NCBI GenBank assembly: GCA_020091685.1
Contig: CM034610.1
Span: forward strand, 9,360,746-9,424,745
Source of the DNA: Lutjanus erythropterus
Taxonomy: Eukaryota; Chordata; Actinopteri; Lutjaniformes; Lutjanidae
DNA: 64,000 nt
Direction of reading: 5' to 3'
Position numbers and translations under genes: made by a program
Notes under the pieces: model-generated
Database searches by the model: none
Seen by the model: the letters and a program-made list of their open reading frames with translations, nothing else
Told to the model about the DNA's origin: nothing
Shown: in pieces, positions 33,345-44,479 of the stretch
Layout: each line of letters opens with the position of its first letter
Numbering within the stretch: the first letter of the stretch is position 1

Positions 33345-34254
33345 CAAGTATGTCATGGAAATGGTAATTACGGTTGATTTTCCTCACCCTCTATGCTGTA
33401 GCCTGTGGTTTTTACAGCAGTTCACTAAACCATAATTCATGTATCTTACCATGACAGCTTCAAAGGAAGGCAAGACGACATGGAGGGTTACTGTGGAAAG
33501 TCAAACACATCCAAATGTTACGCGGAGCGCTCAAGGGCACGGCCTGAGTTAATTTGAAACACTTGGGTTTTAAGGTTTAACAAGTGCAGCAGCAATAAAG
33601 CCGAGGTCTGTGGAGGTCAGATATGAGCTGGGGGGTGAAATAGAGTGGATAACAGGAAAGGGCAGAGGTAGAGTGTAATGGTGTCAATCTGAACAAAGGC
33701 CATGAGAAGAGGACAAATTGAAGAAGGGGACTGTGAGGGATTAGGTGGCAAAGTGTGGCAGAGAGCGAGATATCGAATAGAGGCAGAGCAGACAGGGGGA
33801 ATTGGATAGTGGGAGAGATCAAGGCTGAGAATTCAAGGTAAACGAACCAGGTTAAACAGTGCATCTACTACACACTGTGCACTATTTCCTGACTTGCCTC
33901 AGACTTGTCTCCGAGGTAATCATAGCTAATGTGGGGAACTGAGCCATGAGGCTGAATACTGTATTGGCAAACATCCATAAATCTGGATTTTGAATGCATA
34001 CTATACAGTCATCCATACAACTATGCATAGTAAATGCTGTTTTTCTTTTTCTCTCAGCTTGTTTGCTGTATCCACCTTGAAACAACTGGAGGCTTTACTC
34101 AACATTTCAGTATCTGCAACATTACAGAGCACAAAAGCCACAATTTGTGTCCCTTTAGGCGGACACACACAGAGCACTCCAAACTCACAAAAGACACTCA
34201 GATTCCAACTGATACAGCAAGATCATTTTGACTAGAAGAGGTTATTCAGTAGAG
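33345..34254. other. Unassigned DNA with purine-rich tract
   Basis: About 33600-33830 is strongly purine-biased on the plus strand with GAGA-type words but no true microsatellite. Frames opposite it are simply pyrimidine translations. No gene. Confidence 0.5.
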
Positions 34255-34320
34255 TGCAGGTGTCTGCCAGGCAACGGATGGTGAAGCACCTACTGCAATG
34301 CCACAACAGCGAAGTTTTAA
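34255..34320 (-). repeat. Repeat shared with 540-620
   Basis: The reverse complement contains GTGGCATTGCAGTAGGTGCT followed by TCACCAT, identical over about 27 bases to 572-598 on the plus strand. Both are fragments of the same dispersed family. Confidence 0.6.
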
Positions 34321-36330
34321 ATACAGTATTTCTGTATTGTATAGTATAGTGGAAGTTTTCTTATCTAAATGTATGCAACATTTTTTTTTTTAAGGAAGTC
34401 TTTTGTATATAGTCCAATTTTTTTAAAGTTGCATAGAATAGTATAATGGTTTTGTAACCAAGCGTAGTGGCTTCACTTAACTGTCTTAACTTAATAAGTA
34501 AATGGGATGGCATGTCCAAACTTCCCAATTATATTTAGAACATTTTGTTTTTTATTTTGAACATTACATGCAGCCAGGTGGTTTTTACAACAATGTAGTA
34601 GATATCTGAATCCTCATTTTTGGACACTTGATGTTGCCCATGTCCAAGTGGAAGTTGTAGCTATTCAGGTTAATGTTTTGGCATAGAGTTTATTATATCA
34701 TAACATGGTGGAAGATGACCCACGCCCTGTGTAGATATGTACAGAACAGCTTTATTTATTTATTTATTCATTTATTTATTTAACAGCAGTGTTGTCCAAT
34801 CCATAGTGTCATCAGTTCAGTGCCTTTCTAGAGGGCCGTTCTAATTGCCTAGTAGCCCTGGTTGTCTCTGTCCATACAGACAGGTGGGTTTCATTTGTCC
34901 AGAAATCCACCTGTGAGATTTCTGCATCTATCCCAACACAATGAAGGCGATTGGAATTTCTTCGAATTTTAACAGGGTCTATTTTCTACTGAAGAAATAC
35001 GGAGGTCTTTGGGAATTCCATTTAAGAAATAATCTCAACAGGCAAACAGACAAAACCAAACCCTGCAGCATCCTCACATGACCCAAGCTTAGCTGAATTA
35101 CTGTACCTCCCTGACAGTCAGTGACCCGACCAATACTGAAGCCATTAGAGGGCATCGCACGTATTCACAGAATTGGAGTTACTCAAGATAACCGCTATTT
35201 TTAATGGGTTTTCTATTGCTTTCGGAAAATCATACACTGGTTTCCATTTATCAGTGTAAAACAGCACATAGACAGCCTCCCAGAGATCATTTCAAACAGA
35301 CAAAATTAAAGATGATGTTTTATATGTTTGGTGTCTGGAGTGCTGTTAATATGGTTTCGGATAAATGGCTTCTCCTTTCTGCTAAAGTTAGTGTATTTTA
35401 ACATGCTCCCCGTGGCTGGCAGAGAGAAACACCTTTAATTAAGGTTTCCGCTATCTTGGCTGCACAGACAGACCATTACAGCTGCAGATTATTGAACCAG
35501 TCACCACCAGTGAGACATGTCTGCAAAGTAATTTTGCCACAACATTCTCGTAAACAATTCTGGGCTACAGCAGAATTCAATTACTCAGACCTCCCCCATT
35601 GAGAAATGTTGATCAGGTTTGTCTGGTCGCAGGCAATGCTGTCTGGCATTCACATTACCAAGTCGGGTTGGTAGTGTCATCACTGCGGACCAACTGCAAC
35701 ATGCTATAGTTTGAACAGTGCATACCAAACAGAACAATGATAATGGATCATTCTACACTGTTTTCAGTCAATGGCAACACATTTTGTTGCCGTGTGTCCT
35801 TTTCATAGGTTATTCCTACATTATGGTTATAATAATATGTGTAAGTTTAGCAATCGAAAAATATTGTTGAACTGGGATAGAGAAAGATTGTTATCATGGC
35901 AAATTATCAGAAATGTCTAGTATGATCAACGTACAGTTAAAGCAGTTATATTTACAATGGATAACATGAAGACTTCTATGTGAAATGCTCTTACTGCCTG
36001 CTTTTAGTGAGCATGTCATGATTGCGTCACTGTGTTAGCAGGTTAGGTAGCAAAACGAGGGAAAAACTGGAGGCAAACATAAATCACCTCAGAGTAACCA
36101 TAACCAAGTGAAAATGTCATCTTGTTGGATGCCAGAATCCACGTAGCAATCGCTCAAATTTGAACTTTTATCGCACCACAGCTGCAACTGCCAGTCAAAA
36201 AAACGTGAGGACAACAACAAAATAAGTAAAATGAATTCACAAAATCTCAAGTAAGGAAATACTCTCACACCTAGTTTCCCCTTTAAACATAAAAATATAG
36301 CAGATCACCTTCTGAATTCAGGTTTCTTGC
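34321..36330. other. Unassigned DNA with (TTTA)n
   Basis: An imperfect (TTTA)8 microsatellite lies at 34751-34782. A unique-looking stretch around 35400-35600 contains CTTTAATTAAGG and AGATTATTG words. No genes are supported. Confidence 0.5.
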
Positions 36331-36524
36331 TTTTTTTTTAAAGCTTATGTTTTTATCTGATAAGGATAGCTGAAGATGTGACAGGGAAGAAGGCAGAGAG
36401 AGAGAGAGAGAGGAAGACACACAGTAAATGAGCTGCAGCTGGGAGTTGAACCGGTGGCCGCTGCAGAGGACTGGTAGCCTCAGTACAGGTACACGCTCCA
36501 CTAACTGAGCCACTGGTGTGCCCC
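36331..36524 (-). mobile_element. tRNA-derived SINE, nearly complete
   Basis: The minus strand starts GGGGCACACCAGTGGCTCAG and has an A-box, then ACTGAGGCTACCAGTCCTCT, a B-box GGTTCAACTCC, a (CT)n run and CCTTATCAGATAAAAACATA. It ends in an A-rich tail (plus-strand T-run 36331-36339). Flanks GTTTCTTGCTTTTT and GTTTCTCTCTTTTT are a possible eroded target-site duplication. The head is shared with the truncated copy at 5.7 kb. Confidence 0.75.
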
Positions 36525-37889
36525 AAGTTTCTCTCTTTTTCTAGAACTAAGACAAGCGCAATTAACTCCCTACAGTTCATCTCAAGACAGACAGAAACCA
36601 AATAAAACTCTTATAACAAATATAACTCTATTATAACAATCACATTTTCAACTCCAGTTTGGTCGAAATACATCCTTCATTCACTGTCCTAGATGCAAAA
36701 ATTAGTCACTAGTGCAAAGCATTAAATTAGCAACATAAAATGACAGAAATCATCCCCCCCAAAAAAACAGCCAGATCATAAATCATTTGGGTGAACATAG
36801 ATGGGTCGACCAGTCTGGTGCTGTGAACTTGTTAAAGTAACGTTCAGTCCTGGAGAGTGAGTGACTTTGAAAACCAAATCTTTGAATCCAAGTTTGATTA
36901 TTTTGGACTCAACCCCTCCATGATTGCTACCTTGTGCATTAGTGTCTACTGGTCTGCTGTGTCCTATAGGTTGCCGTTTTTGCGCGTATTGCACTAGAAA
37001 TCACTCACAAGTAAATCCTCTATATGTAGAAAAATGCAAGTATTTTATTTTGAAAGTAATTTTGAGTTGGTTGTCTCAGGTCATAAATACCAAGTCAAGT
37101 CATGTGACTCGATCCTCTCTGCTAAAGAGACATTCAGGAGTAGGTGGAGACTAAAAACAACAAAGTTTAATACTGAAACTGAAACACAACTTCAAATGAA
37201 TGATAATGTTGCTCTTTAACTGCTGGATGTGTCAATATTAACTGTATTGACTTAAAATCCAGTAATATGTCAGTATGGTGTTTACAGTTGTGTTTTTGGC
37301 CAAAATAAATGCTACATAGCAAACAGCTATGATTAGAGAAACGCTTCTCCTGCCTTGAATGTTAGCAAATTATGTATTTTGTGTTCTGTAGAATTGTTGA
37401 CCTTGACTGGGGCTTAATGGTCCCAGAGTGATTAGATTGAAAAGGTAAAAAAAAAAAAATAAATAAATAAAATAAAATTCGCTAAGTCTGAGTGTTGCAT
37501 GTCTGCTGCTTTGGGAGATGCCCTCAGCTAGTACTGTAGTGCAGATCCATGTGGTTCCTCTCAGCTTTGTTTGATCAGATCTAATTATTGATTTGAGGGT
37601 TTAACTGATATGAAACTTGGCAGCAAAGAAGTTACAAGTCTGCTCCATTGAACATTTCAAAAATAAGTAACTTTATGAGAGGTTGTTTAAAAGGCAGTAG
37701 TTGGAAAGCTGCATGCTTTTTTTCCCGTAGATATTTTTGTACCACTTACATTTCATTTGGAACTGATTTTATTTCCACTATGAGTTAATGTGACGTCATC
37801 TGGATCCCTACAAATGTAATAAAGTAGGGATCCATGTAAAGTCATGTGTATATAAATACATGTGTATTTTATAAGCCATTCTGCAAAAG
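36525..37889. other. Unassigned DNA
   Basis: A-rich (AAAT)n-like tract near 37449-37480. No gene recognised. Confidence 0.5.
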
Positions 37890-38110
37890 CCTGTCACAAT
37901 CGCTGTCCAAGGTGCTGATCCTGGAGCCCCTGGGCGAGACAAGAGACGTCTCGCCGCCCATCCTTCATGAGGATTCCCGAAACTACTCAGAGGAGATTTA
38001 CTTTTCACGGCTGATGGGATTTGCAATTTCAAACAGCAGTGTTACTTTAGATGGCTTTGCAAGTAATTCTTCAGGTGTTGCACCGTTAGTGGGTCTGAGC
38101 CAGGGTGTTT
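37890..38110 (+). other. GC-rich patch with coding-like frame
   Basis: The plus frame through 37846-38112 contains SLSKVLILEPLGETRDVSPP followed by ILHEDSRNYSEEIYFSRLMG, which has balanced composition unlike most frames here. An overlapping minus frame is equally open. A perfect GAGACGTCTC palindrome lies within. There is no convincing splice site, start or homologue. It could be an exon remnant, a conserved element or chance. Confidence 0.2.
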
Positions 38111-38489
38111 AGTTATAGTTATTTAGTTATGTGTGTGTGTGTGTTAATGTTAATGCATGTGCTGTGTCTTATTTCTAGCAGGCTATTGTGCCAAACATGT
38201 CATGAAATCAGGTTGTGTTTATCAGGTAACGTGTGGTGAGTAGAGGGCCTCACACTCAGTGTCGTCCAGAGTGCAACATTATCTGCCACTTTGATTAATT
38301 TGAGCTGCTACTTGACACATTTACAGTTGTCTCTCTCTTGGCTTACTCAGACCCAGCGCTGATTTTGTTATGAGTAGCAAAGTGGTAGAGTCTATTGAGG
38401 CCACAGTTCCTGCTGTCTCTTTTTGGCATCACTTGCTACAACTTTGAGGAACTGCATAAACAAGAGTCAATTACTGAAGCAATAAAGGA
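38111..38489. other. Unassigned DNA
   Basis: Short (GT)6 tract near 38131-38143. Nothing else. Confidence 0.5.
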
Positions 38490-38950
38490 AAAACTGGACA
38501 CTTTTTATGTGGATTGGTGGTAAATATAACTGAAGTCAACTGAGGCAGTAGATTCCTCAGTGTGTGCTATACTGACCAAGAAAACAAAATTTTTCTGCTG
38601 CAAAATCTAGTTTTTCCAGCATCCAGTGATGTCACAGTGATGTCATTGGTGTTGCACAAAAATGTTAGCACTTTCATGTTTTGATGGTAAACGTAGTCAA
38701 CTGAAGCGACACATTTCTCACTGCTGCTTCTCTGACCAGAAAGAGTTTTCCTGCTCACGGAGCCGTGCAGCAGTGCCCATATGTACCAGGATGCTTTGCA
38801 AGGGAGCTTGTGACTCCCACACCCATGTTGCGGTGTTATCACCACTGTGGCCTATAATTATTACTTTGTTGGCCGACATAGCGTCAGGTGATAAGAATAC
38901 CCATCTATCACACCCCCTGACTACCCAGAGGAGGATACTAGAATCCAATC
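38490..38950 (+). repeat. GTCAACTGA-type repeat, copy 1
   Basis: Contains GAAGTCAACTGAGGCAGTAG with CCTCAGTGTGTGCTATACTG, then GTGATGTCACAGTGATGTCA. A second related start follows (GTAGTCAACTGAAGCGACAC), then CACGGAGCCGTGCAGCAGTG and GAGCTTGTGACTCCCA. The same blocks recur at 44480-44950, partly inverted. No coding. Confidence 0.65.
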
Positions 38951-39620
38951 CAGTCCTTTAAATTGTTTGGAACTGATACAATGAAACTGGAAGATTTACA
39001 GAGGAACAACAGGAAGGTGAACACTCCTCGATCACCACACTGACTTCCTCATTTGCACTAACTCAATATTCATGTTACAAAGGCAATAGATTAAAACAAT
39101 CATTGTAAAATCATCAGGTTTTAAAAGAAAACAAATAAAAACAATTTTATGTAGAAAAACCAATACTGCGAGAGCAAGAATAGAATAACAGAGAGAATAA
39201 AAGAACAGCAAGAAAAGGAAAATAAAATTATTACATCTAATGTCCTGGAGAGTTGTAGAACTTGTAGAACCTTGTTTTGTACTTATCTAGTTTTGTTGCT
39301 GCTGTGAGAGTCCACAGTCAGTGACAGAGAAGACAAAGATATGACTGTGTAAAGTAAACACAATTAAGGTAACAATGGGAGTACACATTAATTTATAATG
39401 CCTATACCTACCTAATACCTATATATAATATTTATTTATATAAGCTTTGAAGTCAGCTGTTGGTGTTTTTTAACCTAAAAAAAATATGTGAACTGTAACG
39501 TCATCAGTAAGATAATAAAACAGGCCAACCCTTTTATTTGGTTGGGCACCTTGTTCTGTATTAGGCACCCTGCAAAAAAAATAAAAAATAACAAAAATAA
39601 ATAAATAATAAATAAAAGCG
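38951..39620. other. Unassigned AT-rich DNA
   Basis: A-rich low-complexity stretches near 39120-39240 and 39570-39618. No gene. Confidence 0.5.
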
Positions 39621-39624
39621 GCCT

Positions 39625-39835
39625 GTATGGCTGTCTCTGACTGGGCGTAGGATTCACGCCTGGTCTAAGTTAGAGGAAGGCTTCAACAGTGTTGGTGCAG
39701 CAGGTCCCATCTTACCCTAATACCCCCCTTTGCAACCCGCCCTTGACCGTCATCCTGTAAGGGAACGGGTCGCGTTCAGCCAGAGGAAGGCTTAGACCTT
39801 CCTGGTGCAACAGGCCCCCATGAGTGTTATACACT
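39625..39835 (+). repeat. Imperfect direct duplication
   Basis: GAGGAAGGCTTCAACAGTGT with TGGTGCAGCAGGTCCC (39673-39710) is repeated as GAGGAAGGCTTAGACCTTCC with TGGTGCAACAGGCCCC (39782-39819). The spacing is about 109 bases. Probably part of a dispersed repeat; class unknown. Confidence 0.5.
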
Positions 39836-40319
39836 GCTCTGACATATAATTCACTCCACTGCTGCAACAAACATAAATATTTATACTTGTGCATTTTTTC
39901 TGCATCATACATACTCATTGTGGGGTCAGACTTATAGTTTGCTTATTAAAAAACTTGCTCTTGCTTACTTTTTGCTGCCTTTAACTAAGCTGCGTTTGTT
40001 TTTAGACTACAATATGTTTACATTTCACCAGTGAACCAAATCTACCAAAATACAGGAAAAAAGCGACAGTGAATTAATAAAAATGTTCTCTAGGCTTTGG
40101 CTGCCTCAGAATATCACAGTGATGAGATGCTCACAGTGTGTTTGTTGTTAGAGACAGCTTGTATGTGACACATACTGCCTCCAGTTACGTCTGACAAATA
40201 ATTCTTGAGTGATACTTGATAAACCACAACCACATTCATGTTGAAAATAAAACCAAGTCTTTAGTCAGACAGAATAAAGCATAAAAAAAACATCACAAGT
40301 TTTAAGAGGGATTGTGAAT
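39836..40319. other. Unassigned DNA
   Basis: Nothing recognised. Confidence 0.5.
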
Positions 40320-40560
40320 GTTTTATATGGAGTCATTAAAAAAAGAATAAATCCATAAAAGAATAAGAAAGTAAATGTGGAAATATAAAAAGGAATAAAT
40401 AAAAGAAAAAATAAATGTTTAAAATGTGTAAAAAAAAAAAAAAAGAAGAAAGAAAACTAAGTAAAAAGAATAAATAAATGTGCGAATAGAAAACAAATAA
40501 AATATAAAAGAATAATTCTAAGTGTATTTGTTCATTTATTTCTGTAGCATTTATACATTT
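40320..40560 (+). repeat. AATAAA-rich low-complexity repeat
   Basis: ATGGAGTCATTAAAAAAAGA followed by degenerate AATAAA/GAATAA words. The reverse complement of 43090-43205 begins CTATGGAGTGCCATAAAAAA and has the same layout. The two copies flank the Tc1 element in opposite orientation. Confidence 0.65.
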
Positions 40561-40748
40561 CAATTATACAGAGTGCTGCTGAAAATTTTAGGGTCACTTA
40601 AAAATATTTTTTTTTAAAGAAAAGCACAACATTTTTTCAGTTAACATAACATTAAATTGCTCAGAAAAAGTATCTTGTCGTTAATGTGGTAAATTTCTAT
40701 TGTGGGTAGAAACCATCACTAAATGTGTTATTGCACACGTACTGTATA

Positions 40749-40866
40749 TAAACAGTCTGTATGACACTGACACATTGCAAATGTATAGTAACAGTTTATA
40801 TTTCATTGACATGTTGCATATGCATATAAACTGTCTGTATGACACATTAAACATGTATATGCACAT
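40749..40866 (+). repeat. Three-copy minisatellite, unit about 38 bp
   Basis: TAAACAGTCTGTATGACACT, TAACAGTTTATATTTCATTG and TAAACTGTCTGTATGACACA each head a degenerate unit ending in a GCAAATGTATA-, GCATATGCATA- or AACATGTATATG-type block. It sits in the 5' non-coding part of the Tc1 element. It accounts for the repetitive frames on both strands at 40681-40885. Confidence 0.7.
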
Positions 40867-41202
40867 TCACAGTTATTGTATATAGTGCTTATTTTTACCA
40901 CATTTATTTTGGATTCTATTTTTATTTTATTTCTTACTTTATTCTTAAGTGGCTGATTTTTAGTAATATATCTAAAGGCCCATTTTCAGCCACCATCACT
41001 CCTGTGTTGCAGTGGCACATTGTGTTAGCTGATCCAAGTTTATTGTGTTAAACGGCTAATTGATCATTAGAAAACCTTTGTGCAATTATGTGAGCACAGA
41101 TGAAAACTGTTGTGCTGATTAAAGAAGCAATAAACTTGCCCTGCCCGAGGCTAGTTGAGTATCTGGAGCAATAGCATTTGTGGCTTTGATTAAAATCTCA
41201 GT

Positions 41203-42540
41203 ACGGCCGGAAAGAAAGAACTTCCCCCCTGAAACTTGTCAGCCAATTCTTGTTCTGGGAAGTGAAGGCTATCCCATGCAAGAAATTGCCTGAATATCTC
41301 ATACAACAGTGTGAACGACACAGACTGGCTCTAACCAGGATAGAGAGAGAAGTGGGAGGCCACGGTGCACAACTGAGCAAGAGGACAAGTTTATCAGAGT
41401 CTGTGACGGGTCCTCAACTGAGATTTTCAGTAAATAGTACCTGAAAAACATGAGTCTCTACATCAACAGCTGGCCTTCTAGGCAGAGAGAGAGAATAACC
41501 AAGAGAAGTGGAAAAAAAAAAGTGTTATGGACAGACGAATTGAAGTTTGAGGTGTTTGGATCACAAAGAGGAACATTTGTGAGACACAGAACAAATTATG
41601 CTGAACAAATACTGGAGGAGTGCTGGAGGCCATCTGTCACGCATGGTGGAGGAAATGTGATGTGCTGGTGAAGTGGTAGATTTGTACAGGGATCTTGAAT
41701 AAGGGAGCTATTACATGCTTGATTGGCACTAATTTCCTCCAACAACGGGGTCAATGACCCAAAGTACAAATCCAAACTAGTTACAAACTATTTTGGGAAG
41801 AAGTCTGCTGGTATTCTATCGATACAGGAACGGCCAGCACAGTCACCAGATCTAAACTGCTGTTGAGCTGTTGGTGGGGCAGCTTGACCGTATCCACCGA
41901 ATCCAACTTGTGGGAGGAGTTTCAGGAAGCATCGGGTGAAATTTCTTTAGATTGACAGCTAGAATGCCAAAGGTCTGCAAGGTAATTGACCCTTCATAAG
42001 TCCCACCCATTTTTACTCTAATAATAACTGAGCAAGTTTGGTACTTGGAGGCACCTCAGTCAAATTCACCTTTCCTCTTTCATGCACTTAGATATGCTAT
42101 GTGCTAACGCTGCCTTTGCTGAAAAGAAAGCCACATTTTCAAGCTGAAGATGTTGCTTGAGGACTTGTAAAAATGACCATAAACACATCTTAGGTTAGCT
42201 AATGTTAGCAACACACTAGCTAACTACCTAGCTAATGACATTAGCTATCAAGAATCAACAACCTGGCTACATAGTGCTTGATGTAGATGAGCTAGCTAGT
42301 TAGCTAGAGTTTTACTGCAGAGCTAGTTAACTAGCTACTTACAATTGATGAAGATTAGCTACCTAATTAGCCAGAGTTTTAGAACTTTTTTAAACAATAT
42401 ATTTAAAATTTGGTTTTCTTTTCAACATAGCCTAGCACGTAGCGTATCTCAGTACAGGAAACAGGAAAAGAGAAAGCTGACAGAGATTCCTAAAGGGTGG
42501 GAATTAGGAAGGGTCAATTGCTGCAAATGGAGGATTTTTT
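41203..42540 (+). pseudogene. Tc1-like transposase, multiply broken
   Basis: Recognisable blocks in order are a paired-type helix-turn-helix region (SEGYPMQEIA near 41262, QTGSNQ near 41322, GRPRCTT near 41355) and the first catalytic Asp block VLWTDELKFEVFGSQRGTFV (from 41522). GGGNVMCW follows near 41650, then NDPKYKSKLVTNYFGKKSAG (41751 on), PAQSPDLN (near 41834) and MPKVCK (41964). Frameshifts and stops separate them. The Asp normally preceding NDPK reads as Val (GTC), removing a catalytic residue. The C-terminus (AANGGFFDE-type, at 42520) is split off by the nested insertion at 41988. It was a DDE transposase acting on its own inverted repeats; it is now dead. Confidence 0.85.
41984..42519. 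mobile_element. 528-bp nested TIR element (MITE-like)
   Basis: The element spans 41988-42515. Its ends are inverted repeats of 21 bases with 19 matches: it starts GACCCTTCATAAGTCCCACC and its reverse complement starts GACCCTTCCTAATTCCCACC. AATT flanks both sides (41984-41987 and 42516-42519). Joining the flanks restores the continuous Tc1 transposase text GTAATTGCTGCAAATGGAGG, so the insertion is certain. Because the flank is palindromic, the duplication could instead be AT with longer TGACCC ends. The interior is rich in GCTAG/TAGCTA words and has no coding. Superfamily not recognised. Confidence 0.88.
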
Positions 42541-42712
42541 GATGAAAGAAACATATTATTTTAGATTAAAAAAAATAATTGTTCCCACCCCTGTCACCCC
42601 TACTTATATTTTCTATTGCTTTTGCAACTCATTTGATGAATAAAAGTGCAAGTTTTCATTGACAGCATGAAACGTGACCCCAACTTTTGAGCATTTATTC
42701 ATTTTCGTCCCC

Positions 42713-42747
42713 GTATTTTCCCTTATTAAAATAATAAGGGAAAATAC
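42713..42747. repeat. Perfect 15-bp hairpin
   Basis: GTATTTTCCCTTATT (42713-42727), loop AAAAT, then its exact reverse complement to 42747. It lies just outside the Tc1 3' end. No terminator context exists in this eukaryotic DNA. Confidence 0.9.
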
Positions 42748-43210
42748 CTTTGCCTTTGCAATTCCTTGAGGGACCAGCTATCAATCAATAGACTTTGGGT
42801 GGCCCTTCCCTCCCAGGCTGAGTGGTCAATCATTGCACATGTGGATCCTGCCTTAGCCAAAACCAGGACTATTTTTTATGTATTTCTCTTTAAATTGTAT
42901 TTCCATATTTTTTTATGGAAGGGGCTTTTTGCACCAAGGTGTTGGTAACTAACGATGCTATTTACACCTGGAGTGGAACAGCCAATGTGGTTATTTACAC
43001 CTTAGTATATATAGCATGACAAAACAAGCACCCAGGTGTCCAAAGCCAACAATAATATTTGCACCCAGGGTGTAAAAAGCCAATGTGTGAATAGTCAAAT
43101 AGTTGCTATTTTTTAAATTCATTCTTTTATTAATTTCTTTTTATATTTTCACACTTATATTCTTATTCTTTTTTTATGGCACTCCATAGACTCCATAGTT
43201 TTATAATATA
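42748..43210. repeat. Mosaic of dispersed repeat fragments
   Basis: GACTTTGGGTGGCCCTTCCC, CAAGGTGTTGGTAACTAACG, repeated CACCTGG/CACCCAGG words around 42965-43075, and an inverted partner of the AATAAA-rich tract (43090-43205). Together these resemble pieces of fish repeats, none complete. No coding. Confidence 0.45.
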
Positions 43211-44479
43211 ATAGCATGTCCTTTCTGTCTCTCTGTTTTGTCTTTCACACTCTCCCATTCTCACCCTGGCTCTATTTGCTGCAGATGTCAGAACACAGCT
43301 GTAATTGCAGAGAGCGTGCCGGCTGGCTCAAACGCTGCCCCGACAGCTGCTCTCTGCCCTCATCACGATGAATCCCCACATCATCGACCGCTCTCTGCAA
43401 AGGGATCATCTCTCTGATGTATTACCCCAACCTCGTGTTTTCAAAGAATCAAGTTTTCAAAGAATCGAAAGATTGTTTGGAATCTTGATTTTGGCATTTC
43501 AGAGGAAGTGTTGCAGTAGAGGGGTGTTTTTGGTTTTCATTTTTATTACTAATCTGCTTCTGTAAATCATGTATCACTCAGGGGGAGAGCCAGAAATTTT
43601 CCACATTATTATTTCTTTTCTTTTGTAATAGTAGGTATGTTGCTGGTAAATGACACAGGCTTTTTTTATATTGAGAGCAGCACATTTTTAGAAAATACCT
43701 TCCAGTACTGAGAGATTTGGAGTGAAAAATGAACAATGGGGTTAAACTGTTCAACTATTGTTATATTAGGCTGCCTTATACTAATGCATTACCATGATTC
43801 ATAAGTGTCTATTGAATATTCTCTATCTGCTATTCAGCTGAAAAGTTTCGACGTCCCAGAGGTATTAATTCTAGTTCAATTAATAGTGTGCACACTTGAT
43901 TAGTGAGTGATAATATATGCACTGTTGCAAGCACTCTTAATTTGCAACACGCTTAATACATTTCCGGAACAAAACATTTTAACACTACTTGAAAAAAAAA
44001 TCCCTGCATTAATTTTCTTCATTTGTGTATTTTTTTTTTTTGATTAATGTGGTTCCCCTCCACCCAAAAAAAAAGTTCAGCTTAGAAGACTTGAGAGCAG
44101 CACATGCCTGAAATAAACAGCTGGTGTGAAATCAGCAAGTCTTTCAGATGAAGTGTCAGTTTGAGAACTTTACAGTGCTGTTTAGCAGCTGAACAGGAGA
44201 TGTTTTTGTGAGTCATGTCCTCCATTTACATATCAAAAGTGAAATACAACAAATTGAGGCACCTGGAACTGAGCCAGAAAAGAAAAACCTGTTTCCTCAC
44301 TATAAGTATAGCAGCACACATTGTTCATTCATTCAAAAACTTAATGTGCATTTTTTTATTTTTGCAAAATGTGACCTAAGCAGTAAAAGCAGAAGTATCA
44401 TGACATTGTCAGTTTGTCAGGAAATACGTCTATTATCTTATTTCTGGCGGAGTATTAAATGAAAACACCCCTCTCAAAT
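43211..44479. other. Unassigned DNA
   Basis: The stretch 43270-43440 (TGTAATTGCAGAGAGCGTGC and neighbours) is GC-richer and unique-looking. Otherwise AT-rich with no gene. Confidence 0.45.

Larger units (their letters stand above)
40567..42692 (+). mobile_element. Tc1-like transposon, dead, with nested insert
   Basis: The 5' end reads GAGTGCTGCTGAAAATTTTA with GGGTCAC (to 40597). The 3' end reads GTGACCCCAACTTTTGAGC (42674-42692), the same terminus inverted and diverged (TTTT..GGGTCAC). In between lie an AT-rich 5' region with a minisatellite, a broken transposase (41203 onward) and a 528-bp foreign insertion. About 1.6 kb remains without the insert, the usual size for Tc1-like elements. Flanking TA is visible at the 5' side (TACA) but not cleanly at the 3' side. 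Confidence 0.85.

Noticed and set aside
32775..33387. Seven overlapping frames on both strands
   Set aside because: They lie in the minus-strand LTR; overlap on both strands shows composition, not coding.
36331..36524. Possible tRNA gene from the A-box and B-box
   Set aside because: No closing acceptor stem, and the sequence continues into a SINE body with A-rich tail.
40336..40563. Phe/Leu/Ser-rich minus frame resembling a membrane protein
   Set aside because: Translation of the AATAAA-rich low-complexity tract.
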